From Rhizobium herbae (GTDB lineage Bacteria > Pseudomonadota > Alphaproteobacteria > Rhizobiales > Rhizobiaceae): a DNA stretch of 64,000 nucleotides. The notes below the pieces were generated by a model that worked only from the letters and a program-made list of their open reading frames with translations, made no database searches and was not told where the DNA came from. The position numbers and the translations under genes were made by a program. This document shows positions 8,759 through 17,189 of this stretch, in pieces (the first letter of the stretch is position 1; every line of letters starts with the position of its first letter). The DNA is taken from positions 1 to 64,000 of the forward strand of contig NZ_JAGGJV010000012.1 of NCBI RefSeq assembly GCF_017873135.1, read 5' to 3'.

Positions 8759-9586
8759 TCAGCCTTTCACTCCGCCGGCGGTCATGCCCGCGACGATCTG
8801 CCGGTTGAAGAAGATGAAGACGATCAGGGGAGGGATCGTGACGAGCAGGATATTCATGAACAGGAGATTGTACTGGCTCGTATACATGCTCTGGAAATTA
8901 TAGAGCGTCAGCTGCACGGTAACGTTCTCCTTGCCGGGCAGATAATAGAGCGGATTGGTGAAGTCGTTGAAGATGGCGATGGATTGCACGACGATGTTGG
9001 TGACCGTCACGGGCTTCAGCAGCGGCAGGATGACCCTAAAGAATATCTGCCAGGGCTTGGCGCCGTCGATCAGCGCCGCCTCGTCGAGATCGCGCGGTAT
9101 GGTCGAGATGAACGACCGGTACAGCAGCGTCGAGAAGGAGAGGTTGTAGGCGACCTGGATCAGCACCATGCCGTGGATGGTCTTGAACAGGCCGAGATTC
9201 TGCAGCAGCCCGATGGTCGGCACCACAGCCGGCGGCATCATCAGGCCCATGAATAGCGCGATCTGCGCGACGGCATTCCACGGTGTCCGTCGCCGCTGCA
9301 TGATATAGCCGACCATCGCCGAGAGAATGACGAGGATGGAAACGGAGGCGACGGTGATCAGCGTCGAATTGAAGTAAGCCAGCAGAAGCTGGTAGTCGCG
9401 CGCCTTGAATACCGCGATGAGGTTCTGCCAGAACAGCCATTCCTGCGGCAGCGAGAAACTGAGGCGCGAAGCTTCGGATTTCGATTTCAGTGCCTGGATA
9501 AGGATGAACAGGAAGGGCAGTATGAAGACCACCGCTGCAAACAGAAGCGCGATTCCGCCGGTGACATAAGGCCGGATATGTCTCAT
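8759..9586 (-). CDS. CUT1 sugar ABC transporter permease (MalG type)
   Basis: A 275-residue inner-membrane protein with about six hydrophobic spans, the first near residues 10-35. The cytoplasmic EAA loop that contacts the ATPase is visible ([24 protein letters not shown] region, about residues 165-185). Its ATG overlaps the stop of the preceding permease by four bases (ATGA), so translation is likely coupled. It forms the transmembrane heterodimer of the rhamnoside-linked importer with its neighbour. Confidence 0.92.
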   Translation of the reverse strand: MRHIRPYVTGGIALLFAAVVFILPFLFILIQALKSKSEASRLSFSLPQEWLFWQNLIAVFKARDYQLLLAYFNSTLITVASVSILVILSAMVGYIMQRRRTPWNAVAQIALFMGLMMPPAVVPTIGLLQNLGLFKTIHGMVLIQVAYNLSFSTLLYRSFISTIPRDLDEAALIDGAKPWQIFFRVILPLLKPVTVTNIVVQSIAIFNDFTNPLYYLPGKENVTVQLTLYNFQSMYTSQYNLLFMNILLVTIPPLIVFIFFNRQIVAGMTAGGVKG

Positions 9587-10461
9587 TGCACGACCTCGCG
9601 GCGATTGAACCAGAGGGAAAACGGCAGGATGATTGCGACGATCAGGGCAAACAGGATGACATTGCCCGCCGTCGACAGCCCGTAGAAACCCGCCTGATAC
9701 TGCTTGTAGATGACGGAGGCGACGACGTCTGAGGAAAAGCCGGGCCCTCCCCTGGTCATCGCCCAGATGAGATCGAAGGATCGGAGCCCGCCGATCAGCG
9801 ACAGCGTCACCACCGTGATCGTCGCGGGACGCACCAGGGGTAATGTGATCCGCCAGAGTTGTTGGAAGCGCGTCGCTCCGTCGATCCGCGCCGCTTCATA
9901 GTAATCCGTGCTGATGGCAGCGAGACCGGCGATGAAAATCAGCGTCGCAAGGCCGACGCCTTTCCAGAGATCGACGAGCGCGACGGAAAACAAGGCGAGC
10001 GAGGGATTGGTCAGCCAGCCCGGACCGGCGATGCCGAGTGCGCCAAGCGCGGCGTTGATGATACCCTTGGTCGGATGCATCATCACGGTGAAAGTGATGC
10101 CGATGCCAATGGTCGAGACCAGCACCGGAAAAAACACGACCGTGCGCAAAAAACCGCGGGCAAAGATGTTGCTCGTCAACAGTACTGCCAGCAACAGTCC
10201 ACATACGGTCTTCAGCCCGGATGTCGTCACGGCATAGATCAGCGTGTTGACGAGACTCTGAACCAGAAAGGGTTCGGAGAAGAACTGCTGGAAATTTTCG
10301 AGCCCGATGAATTCCGCCGTCGTAAGGTCCCAGCGGGTCAGGCTGTACCAGAAGGACGACACGGTGGGCGTGAGAAAGAAGATGCCGTAGATGATCGCCG
10401 CGGGAACGAAGAACCACAGCGGGTAAGGGGATTTTTGCGAGCGGGGACGTGTCCGAGCCAT
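9583..10461 (-). CDS. CUT1 sugar ABC transporter permease (MalF type)
   Basis: A 292-residue permease with six predicted spans after a basic N-terminus (MARTRPRSQKSPYPLW). The EAA loop reads EAARIDGATRFQQLWRI. It follows the binding-protein gene after a 69-base gap that contains a strong hairpin, and it overlaps the next permease by four bases. GAGG lies five to six bases before ATG 10461. It probably pairs with the downstream MalG-type permease to import a sugar released by or fed to the rhamnosidase. Confidence 0.92.
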   Translation of the reverse strand: MARTRPRSQKSPYPLWFFVPAAIIYGIFFLTPTVSSFWYSLTRWDLTTAEFIGLENFQQFFSEPFLVQSLVNTLIYAVTTSGLKTVCGLLLAVLLTSNIFARGFLRTVVFFPVLVSTIGIGITFTVMMHPTKGIINAALGALGIAGPGWLTNPSLALFSVALVDLWKGVGLATLIFIAGLAAISTDYYEAARIDGATRFQQLWRITLPLVRPATITVVTLSLIGGLRSFDLIWAMTRGGPGFSSDVVASVIYKQYQAGFYGLSTAGNVILFALIVAIILPFSLWFNRREVVQ

Positions 10462-10482
10462 GGCTACCTCTTCGTGCAGAAA

Positions 10483-10509
10483 GTCCCGCCTCCCACGTGG
10501 GGGCGGGAC
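10483..10509 (-). promoter_or_regulatory. Intercistronic hairpin between binding-protein and permease genes
   Basis: A near-perfect inverted repeat: left arm GTCCCGCCTCCCAC, right arm GTGGGGGCGGGAC (one base bulged). There is no T-run on the minus strand, so it is more likely a 3'-stabilising or partial-termination element that keeps binding-protein mRNA in excess over permease mRNA, a common arrangement in ABC operons. Confidence 0.6.
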
Positions 10510-10530
10510 CGGCTTTCCCGGAGAATGCCA

Positions 10531-11811
10531 CTACCAGTTGGACAAGCCGAGCTGTTTTGCCTGCTTGCGCACGTCGTCGTCATAAAGTGCTGCCGCTTCG
10601 GCAGGCCCGCGGATACCGGAGCCGACTTCGACGGTGATCTGTTCGAGCGCAGGACCCTTGATCGGCGAGACGAATTCCAGCGCCGGCGCGGTCAATCCCG
10701 CCGTCTTGAAATAGGGAAGCATGTCGGTGACCGCCGGTGGAACGTCGGCCGGCAATGGGCATCCGTCGATGAGCGGCGGCCCCTGCACCGTGTTGGTGTC
10801 GGTCATGATCTTGCAGCCCTCGACGCTGCCGACGAAATCGGCGAACTTCTTCGCCTCCTCGATCTTGCCGCTGGCCGCCGGAATATAAATGGCCTGCGGC
10901 ATCCAGACGGTCAGGCCGTTTTTCGCCGCGTCGTCACCCGGCTGGGCAAAGAAGCCGACATCGTTCAGGTTCTCGGGATAGTTCTGCTTTAGCGCGCCGA
11001 TCGCGAAGGTCAGCATCGGATAGTGGGCAGCCTCGCCCGTCGCCACCATTCTCAAGCCATCGTCATAGCTTGCCGCCCCAAAGTCCTCGTTGAAAAACCC
11101 TGCATCGTGGACCTCCTTCAGATGCTCGAAGCCTTTCATGGCGGCCGGCGTGCTGGCATATTTCGCCTTGTTGTCGGTATAGTCCTCGGCGAAATTCGGG
11201 ACCGCGGCCTGGAGGTTGTAGTAGTCGGCAAGAACGAACAGCTGCGACGTCCAGGTGTCGCGGTAGGTCTGCGCCACGGCAACCTTGCCGGCGGCCTTGA
11301 TCTTTTCGTTGTTGGCCATGAACTCGGCCCAGGTCTTCGGAACCGAAAGGCCGAACTCCTTATAAATTGCCCTGTTGTAGAAGATTCCGCCGCCCATCGC
11401 GGTGCCGAAGGGGACGCCGTAAACCTTGCCGTCGGCGCTGACCACGGATTTGAAACCAGGATCCACCTTTGCCTGGGCAGGCACATCGCTGAGATCGGCA
11501 AGCGATTGTTGCGGTTTCAGGGCCTGCAGCAGGGACCCGGAATTATAGAGGAAGACGTCGGACATTTCGCCCGTTGCAAGCCGCGTCTTGACGATGTTGT
11601 CACCTTCGCCGCCGCCCGGCCGCTGCTCGATCTCGATCGTTACGTCGGGCGCCTGTTTCTGGTACGCCTCGACCAGTGCCTCCGCGGCAGCGACAGAGTC
11701 CGGACTGTTGTCGACCAGGAAAGACAGCGTCACCTCGGCATGGGCCGGGGCCGCGGCGGTCAGTGCAATAAGGGCAGCGGATGCGAGATAGGCTTTGATG
11801 TGAATGGTCAT
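10531..11811 (-). CDS. Sugar ABC transporter substrate-binding protein
   Basis: A 426-residue periplasmic protein with a Sec signal peptide (MTIHIKAYLASAALIALTAA, cleavage after AHA) and the family 1 solute-binding fold (EVTLSFLVDN start, VYGVPFGTAMGGGIFYN and VPKTWAEFMANNEK hinge-region motifs). GGAGG lies about six bases before ATG 11811. It delivers the sugar to the two permeases downstream. Its position directly behind an alpha-rhamnosidase suggests a rhamnose-containing ligand, by inference only. Confidence 0.92.
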   Translation of the reverse strand: MTIHIKAYLASAALIALTAAAPAHAEVTLSFLVDNSPDSVAAAEALVEAYQKQAPDVTIEIEQRPGGGEGDNIVKTRLATGEMSDVFLYNSGSLLQALKPQQSLADLSDVPAQAKVDPGFKSVVSADGKVYGVPFGTAMGGGIFYNRAIYKEFGLSVPKTWAEFMANNEKIKAAGKVAVAQTYRDTWTSQLFVLADYYNLQAAVPNFAEDYTDNKAKYASTPAAMKGFEHLKEVHDAGFFNEDFGAASYDDGLRMVATGEAAHYPMLTFAIGALKQNYPENLNDVGFFAQPGDDAAKNGLTVWMPQAIYIPAASGKIEEAKKFADFVGSVEGCKIMTDTNTVQGPPLIDGCPLPADVPPAVTDMLPYFKTAGLTAPALEFVSPIKGPALEQITVEVGSGIRGPAEAAALYDDDVRKQAKQLGLSNW

Positions 11812-11859
11812 GTCGTTCCTCCTCCGAACGGTTTGACGTTGGCCTTCGATAAATTGCTC

Positions 11860-14181
11860 TTACAATCCTTGCAGCGTGAAGGTGAGATGGTGTTTTCCAG
11901 GCGGAAGGATGGTTTCTTCGGTAACCGCTTCGCCGTTCAGGACAGGCGCTCCATGCCGAGGTCCGGGCCGGAAGCGGCCACTGCACCCTTCGGGCAGTGT
12001 CAGCGTGTAGATGACCTTGTCGCCTGCGCATTCCCAGCCGGCTTCTATCCGACCCTGGGCTACGTCGTGATAGGCCGATACCGGCGATAGGGCGGCGATC
12101 GGAGCCGGATCGATGATGACCTCGGCAAAGCCCGGAGCCTGCGGCGTGGGCGAAATACCGGCAACGCTCTCGAACAACCATTGGCAGACGGCGCCATAGG
12201 CATAGTGGTTGTAGCTGTTCATGTCGGGCTCGTAGATGGTGCCATCCGGCGCCATCGAATCCCAGCGCTCCCAGATTGTCGTGGCGCCCTGCGAAACCTG
12301 ATAGAGCCAGCCTGGCACGTCCTGTTGCAGGAAGACTTTTCCCGCCACCTCATCCAGGCCAAGCTTGGTGAGCGCAGGCAGAAGCGCCGGCGTTCCGATG
12401 AAGCCGGTGCCGATCTTGTAGTCGGCATCCTCGATCAGCGTCTTGAAGTGCCGCTTGGCAGTCTCGTAGTGCTCGGCCGGGATGAGATCGTAGAGAAAGG
12501 ACAAAGCGTAAGATGTCTGGTCATTGTGCGCCAGCCGGCCGGACGGCGCGATGAACTCGTGGGCGAACGCGCTGCGGATATCCTCGGCGCGCGACCGCAT
12601 CTGGCTCTGGAGCTTCGTTTCGCCGAGAACGGCGGCAATTTTTGCCAGAAGATCGGTTGCAATGAAATGATAGAGTGTGGCGGCGCAATCGTCCGAGATC
12701 GTCGGTCGCGGCTTACGGTTATCTCCGACCGGTTGTAGCCAGTCGCCAAAGGTGAAGCCGCGGTCGCCCCAATGGGACGGCGGCCGGACGAGCGGGCCGT
12801 CCGAAATCGACCAGACGAAATCGACCCACCGCACCATGGAATCGAGGCATTCGGACAGCACGGTGCGATCGCCGTAATGCGTATAGAGAACCCAGGGAAT
12901 GACGACGATGGCGTCGCCCCAGCCGGTCGAGCCAGCAAAGCCTGGGAAGTTCGCCGGATGAAGGCGGGTCGGATCCGGCGAGAAGTGCGAGACCGCACCG
13001 TCTTCGCGCTGGTCCGCCATCACGTCGCGCAGATATTTGCGCAGGAAACTCTGGCTGTCGGTCAGCCAGCAGGCCGTTGCCGCGAAAACCTGGGCGTCAC
13101 CCGTCCAGCCGAGACGCTCGTCGCGCTGCGGGCAGTCGGTCGGCACCTCGATGAAATTGGCGCGCTGCGACCAGATGGTGTTTTCAACCAGACGGTTGAC
13201 CAGCAGGTTGCCGGAGGTGAAGCCCGCTGCCACGTTCGGCACTGAGGAAATCGGAACGGATGCGATGGTTACGATTGTCGCCTCGCCGGTGATCGTCAGC
13301 CGGGCGTAGCGAAAGCCCTGGAAGGTGAAATAGGGCGCGTAGATTTCTTCGCCCTTGCCGCTCAGCGTATAGATCGTATGGGCGGCGGCCGTGCGGTAGT
13401 TGCGATTGTCGAAGTAGCGATCGGGGCCGAGAACCTCGGAATGTTCGACGCGAATCTCGGCGCCGGCGACGCCCTTCACCGTATAGCGCACATAGCCGCC
13501 GACGTTCTGTCCGAAGTCGTAGATCGTCCGTCCCTGATCATCGACCCATGCGTCGATGGGTGCGATCGGCGCCATTTCGCGGACCGGTTTGGTCTCGTGG
13601 GCAACGAGCAGCGTCTTGTCGAAATCGAGAACTTCCGTACCGTGGCTGTCGATGCGGGCTTCGTCGCGGGCGTCATAGATCTCGCCGAAATAGATACCGG
13701 ATTTCACAACAGGCAGACCGCCGCTAACCCAGCTGGAATCCGTTGACAGGATGATACCGTCCGGACCGCCAAGCTCGGCGATCGCCGCGGTCCGGCTGCC
13801 CCAGCAGTTGGGAATGGCCTTGTCGCTCCACATGATGGGGGAGCGGTACCAGCCATCGCCAAGCCAGATCTCCAGCCGGTTTTCGCCCTCTTGCAGAAGG
13901 CCTGCCACGTCGTAGCCCTGATAGGCGATACGGTGATCGTAGTTGGTCCAGCCGGGCGTCAGCAGATCGTCGCCGACGCGCTTGCCGTTGATGAAGCAGC
14001 GATAGAGGCCAAGGGCCGAAATGTGGAGCTTTGCCGTCATCGGGATCGTCTTCAGCGTGAAGCTCTTCGCTACGAAACTGGCACGGGTGCCTTCACCCTG
14101 ATCCGCGAGCGGAGCGATCATGTCCGCCTTCCAGGCGCGTGAAACGATATCGCCTTTGACGGCTGCCGGCTGAAAATCCAT
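11860..14181 (-). CDS. Alpha-L-rhamnosidase, glycoside hydrolase family 78
   Basis: A 773-residue enzyme that removes terminal alpha-L-rhamnose from glycosides by inversion. An N-terminal beta-sandwich (LGLYRCFINGKRVGDDLLTPGWT, WLGDGWYR) precedes an (alpha/alpha)6 barrel with the family motif DCPQRDERLGWTGD (general acid glutamate) and a late WERWDSM motif. No signal peptide is seen, so hydrolysis probably follows uptake. ATG 14181 has GGAGG five bases upstream; in-frame extension to 14445 crosses the divergent promoter and is rejected. It is the first gene of the operon with an ABC importer and faces a LacI-type regulator across a perfect inverted repeat. Confidence 0.92.
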   Translation of the reverse strand: MDFQPAAVKGDIVSRAWKADMIAPLADQGEGTRASFVAKSFTLKTIPMTAKLHISALGLYRCFINGKRVGDDLLTPGWTNYDHRIAYQGYDVAGLLQEGENRLEIWLGDGWYRSPIMWSDKAIPNCWGSRTAAIAELGGPDGIILSTDSSWVSGGLPVVKSGIYFGEIYDARDEARIDSHGTEVLDFDKTLLVAHETKPVREMAPIAPIDAWVDDQGRTIYDFGQNVGGYVRYTVKGVAGAEIRVEHSEVLGPDRYFDNRNYRTAAAHTIYTLSGKGEEIYAPYFTFQGFRYARLTITGEATIVTIASVPISSVPNVAAGFTSGNLLVNRLVENTIWSQRANFIEVPTDCPQRDERLGWTGDAQVFAATACWLTDSQSFLRKYLRDVMADQREDGAVSHFSPDPTRLHPANFPGFAGSTGWGDAIVVIPWVLYTHYGDRTVLSECLDSMVRWVDFVWSISDGPLVRPPSHWGDRGFTFGDWLQPVGDNRKPRPTISDDCAATLYHFIATDLLAKIAAVLGETKLQSQMRSRAEDIRSAFAHEFIAPSGRLAHNDQTSYALSFLYDLIPAEHYETAKRHFKTLIEDADYKIGTGFIGTPALLPALTKLGLDEVAGKVFLQQDVPGWLYQVSQGATTIWERWDSMAPDGTIYEPDMNSYNHYAYGAVCQWLFESVAGISPTPQAPGFAEVIIDPAPIAALSPVSAYHDVAQGRIEAGWECAGDKVIYTLTLPEGCSGRFRPGPRHGAPVLNGEAVTEETILPPGKHHLTFTLQGL

Positions 14182-14206
14182 CAATTCCTCCCCATAGCGC
14201 TCATTG

Positions 14207-14236
14207 TGTAGAACGTTCTCCGTATAACGTTCTACA
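14207..14236. promoter_or_regulatory. Perfect inverted-repeat operator between rhamnosidase and LacI genes
   Basis: Two 11-base arms, TGTAGAACGTT (14207-14217) and AACGTTCTACA (14226-14236), are exact reverse complements separated by eight bases. Each arm also contains the palindromic core AACGTT. It lies 26 bases upstream of the rhamnosidase start and about 100 upstream of the LacI start, fitting a site bound by the divergent LacI-family repressor. Confidence 0.7.
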
Positions 14237-14335
14237 TTTTTTTGCGGAGTGCAATAGAAATTTTTTGGGCAACCTGTCATGGTGTGTCGGCAAGCCGTTT
14301 TCGAAGGCTTGGCATCGCTTGCTGCAAGGAAATTC

Positions 14336-15379
14336 ATGTCACCGAAAGACGGGCCGAAGACTGCCAAGGCAGACCGCGTCACCATTCGCACCGTTGCGTC
14401 ACGTGCCGGCGTTTCCGTCGCCGCCGTGTCGAAGGTTCTTCGCAACGCCTATGGTGTCAGCGATAATCTGCGCGGCAAGGTGACGGTGTCGATCCAGGAA
14501 CTGGGTTACCGGCCGTCGCGGACGGCGCGGGGCCTTCGTGGCCAGACGTTCACAATCGGGCTTCTGCTCGTCGATATCGGTAACCCGTTTCTTCCGGGCG
14601 TGATCGCCGGCGTCAACGGCGTTCTGGCGCCGTCGCATTATCAGGCGATGATCGGAGTGGGGGAAGCGCGCACCCAGCTGGAGACGTCGCTGATCGAAAC
14701 GATGATCGACTACAAGATGGATGGCCTTATCCTCGTCGCACCGCGATTGCCTTCGGATGTGGTCGCAGCCTTTGCGACCCAGATCCCGATTGTCGCTCTG
14801 GGCTACCACGATGCTGCGGCGGAGACGTTCGATACGGTCAACACGGATGACCAGCGCGGCGCCGAGCTCGCCGTCGAGGCCTTGCTGGAGTGCGGTTATC
14901 GCGATATTGCGATGTTAAGCCAGGATGCGGGCGAGGGGTACAAGGTATCCGTCGTCCGCCAGCGCGAAATCGGCTATCGTCGGGCGATGCAGCGCTCCGG
15001 CATCGAGGGAGAGCCGGAAATCGTCAATATTGCCATCGATTCGCCGCGGCGCGAGGAGGCGATGCGGGCATTTTTGGTTTCCGGGAACAGGCCACGGGCG
15101 ATCTTCTGCTGGAGCGACCTCGATGCAGTCACCATCCTCAGTCTTGCTGCGGAACTGAGGATTCGTGTTCCGGAAGATCTGGCCGTGGTCGGCTATGACA
15201 ACTCGCCGACATCGGCGCTCAGCTTGGTCAATCTTGCGAGCATCGATCAATCGGGAAAGCAACTCGGCGAGACGGCAACGCGGACGCTGCTTTCAAGGAT
15301 AGAGGGACGCGCCACGGCCACCCATATCCTGACGGAGCCGTCGCTGGTGAGAAGAGCGAGCCTCGGCTTGAAACTATAG
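14336..15379 (+). CDS. LacI-family transcriptional regulator
   Basis: A 347-residue repressor. The N-terminal helix-turn-helix reads VTIRTVASRAGVSVAAVSKV (about residues 15-35), followed by the hinge helix and a periplasmic-binding-protein-like effector domain (FTIGLLLVDIGNPFLPGVIAG, DGLILVAPR, VVGYDNSPTSALS). ATG 14336 has AAGGA upstream; the 19-residue longer frame lacks support. It is divergent from the rhamnosidase-ABC operon, and the inverted repeat between them is the obvious operator. The inducer is probably a rhamnoside-derived sugar (inference). Confidence 0.92.
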   Translation: MSPKDGPKTAKADRVTIRTVASRAGVSVAAVSKVLRNAYGVSDNLRGKVTVSIQELGYRPSRTARGLRGQTFTIGLLLVDIGNPFLPGVIAGVNGVLAPSHYQAMIGVGEARTQLETSLIETMIDYKMDGLILVAPRLPSDVVAAFATQIPIVALGYHDAAAETFDTVNTDDQRGAELAVEALLECGYRDIAMLSQDAGEGYKVSVVRQREIGYRRAMQRSGIEGEPEIVNIAIDSPRREEAMRAFLVSGNRPRAIFCWSDLDAVTILSLAAELRIRVPEDLAVVGYDNSPTSALSLVNLASIDQSGKQLGETATRTLLSRIEGRATATHILTEPSLVRRASLGLKL

Positions 15380-15392
15380 CCCGCCCATCCGT

Positions 15393-16037
15393 CTATCTGC
15401 TGGCCCAGAGCGCTCCCCGCTCGAAAATCGTCTTCATCTGCGGCACCTCGAACTCGTCGGCGGTGTGGCCGAGTGCGCTGTAGAAGACGCGGCCCTTGCC
15501 GTAATGGCGCTTCCAGACAACCGGCATGACGACGCCATCGATAGACTCGAAATGTTCGCCGGTAAACGTCGTCGTCGCCAGCACCTCGTTACTCGGATCG
15601 ACATGCATGTAATATTGCTCCGAGTGGTAGGCAAAACCTCCGATGCCTGCGACGATCGGATCGTCCGGCTTGGCGATATCGATCCTATAGTCGATGATAT
15701 TGCCGGGATGGGAAACCCATTGCCCGCCAACCATGAACTGGTACTCGGTCTCGTTGCGGAAGCTGTCGCCCATGGTGCCGTGAAAACCGGCAAGACCGGT
15801 GCCGCCGCGGACAGCGGCGACGAGGTTTTCCAGTTCCGGCTTCTCGATCGTCGACATGGTGACCATGGGAACGATCAGGTCGAGCTGTGAAATCTCAGGA
15901 TCGGCAAGCCCCGCTGTTCCCTGCTCCAGCCGCACGCCGAAACCATGGCCGGTGAGGATCTCCTTGACGATATTGGCGCTGCGGGCCGGCGTATGGCCTT
16001 CCCAGCCACCCCAGAAGATCAGTGCTGTCTTGCTCAT
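15393..16037 (-). CDS. ThuA-like domain protein
   Basis: A 214-residue protein of the ThuA family, a class I glutamine-amidotransferase-like fold (TALIFWGGWEGHTPARSANIV, LAGFHGTMGDSFRNETEYQ, YHSEQYYMHVDPSNEVLAT, GRVFYSALGHTADEF). ThuA works with an oxidoreductase (ThuB) on disaccharides such as trehalose in Sinorhizobium. Here the gene sits ten bases after a Gfo/Idh/MocA gene, reproducing the ThuA-ThuB pairing, and closes an eight-gene sugar operon. The start at 16037 (MSKTALIF) is chosen over the upstream extension, which overlaps the previous gene. The exact substrate is unknown. Confidence 0.87.
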   Translation of the reverse strand: MSKTALIFWGGWEGHTPARSANIVKEILTGHGFGVRLEQGTAGLADPEISQLDLIVPMVTMSTIEKPELENLVAAVRGGTGLAGFHGTMGDSFRNETEYQFMVGGQWVSHPGNIIDYRIDIAKPDDPIVAGIGGFAYHSEQYYMHVDPSNEVLATTTFTGEHFESIDGVVMPVVWKRHYGKGRVFYSALGHTADEFEVPQMKTIFERGALWASR

Positions 16038-16047
16038 GCTATTGTCC

Positions 16048-17145
16048 CTATTCCAGAATTCCGAAAGGCAGATCGGCGCGCATCGGCGCCGGCCGGGCGC
16101 AGCCATGTTTCAGGTCGATCCGCTGTCCGATTTCGGCAGATCGAATGATCGATTCCATGATCTCCAGCACATGCAGCGAGAGAGCGAGATTGGCGCGGTG
16201 TTCCCGGCCGGAAACGATCGCCTGCGCCATGTCGGCAAGGCCGAGAATGCGGTAGTTGCCGTCGCCATAGCCGTGCACCTGTTCGGCTACCGTCCAGTCG
16301 CCCTTGCGCTCGCTGGTCTTGATGTCGCCCTGAAACTGGTTGGGATCGGAAACGATCATCGAGCCAGTGGTGCCGTAGAGTTCGATGTGATTGTGCTCAT
16401 GCTTCCAGACATCGAAACTGGTGGTGATCGAAATCGCCGCGCCGTTCTCGAAGTCGAGCAGGCCGGAAATATGCGTCGGCACCTCGACGCTCACCGTCTG
16501 GCCTTCGCGTGGCCCGGAGCCGATGGTGCGGGTGGCATAGGACGATTTCGCCTGGCCGGTCACCGATTTTACCGAACCCAGCAGATTGACGAGGCAGGTC
16601 AGGTAGTAGGGGCCCATGTCGAGCATCGGCCCGCCGCCGGGCTGGTAGTAGAAGTCCGGGTTCGGATGCCAGAGCTCGTGGCCCGGCACCTGCATGAAGG
16701 CGGAGCCGGCAACGACCGTGCCGATGGCGCCTGCATCGAGCACCCTGCGGGCCGTCTGGTGCGAGCCGCCAAGAAAGGTGTCGGGCGCGCAGCCGACCCG
16801 CACGCCTTTTTCGCGGGCAGCCGAAACCAGCCGCTCGGCATCGGCAAGCGTCGTTGCCAGCGGCTTTTCCGAATAGACATGCTTGCCATGCGCCACCGCC
16901 TGCAGCCCGACCGGCACGTGATGCTGTGGTGTCGTCAGGTTGAGGACGATCTCGATGCGGGGATCAGCGAGCAATCCGTCGATGGTCAGCGCTGAGACAC
17001 CATAGGCCGCCGCCTTGGCTTCTGCCGCCGCCGGGTTGATATCGGCCACGCCGACAATGTCGAGCACGGGGAATTTCGGCGCGGCCTTCAGATAGGCGTC
17101 CGAAATATTGCCGCAGCCGATGATGCCGATACCGATTCGCCGCAT
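16048..17145 (-). CDS. Gfo/Idh/MocA family oxidoreductase (ThuB-like)
   Basis: A 365-residue NAD(P)-dependent sugar dehydrogenase. The Rossmann motif is GIGIIGCGNISDAYL at the start; EKPLATTLADAE carries the conserved EKP lysine of the family; the C-terminal half has the GPMLDMGPYYL motif. ATG 17145 is preceded by GGAGG. Together with the adjacent ThuA-like gene it may form or process 3-keto-glycosides (inference from the ThuA/ThuB system). Gap of 44 bases to the preceding fusion gene. Confidence 0.9.
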   Translation of the reverse strand: MRRIGIGIIGCGNISDAYLKAAPKFPVLDIVGVADINPAAAEAKAAAYGVSALTIDGLLADPRIEIVLNLTTPQHHVPVGLQAVAHGKHVYSEKPLATTLADAERLVSAAREKGVRVGCAPDTFLGGSHQTARRVLDAGAIGTVVAGSAFMQVPGHELWHPNPDFYYQPGGGPMLDMGPYYLTCLVNLLGSVKSVTGQAKSSYATRTIGSGPREGQTVSVEVPTHISGLLDFENGAAISITTSFDVWKHEHNHIELYGTTGSMIVSDPNQFQGDIKTSERKGDWTVAEQVHGYGDGNYRILGLADMAQAIVSGREHRANLALSLHVLEIMESIIRSAEIGQRIDLKHGCARPAPMRADLPFGILE

Positions 17146-17189
17146 GGTTTCCTCCCCGCTACGCGGGGCCATTGATGACGCGCGGGAAC

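Noticed and set aside
9859-10992. 377-residue plus-strand frame across the permease and binding-protein genes
   Set aside because: Antisense to two genes with recognised domains; low-complexity charged translation.
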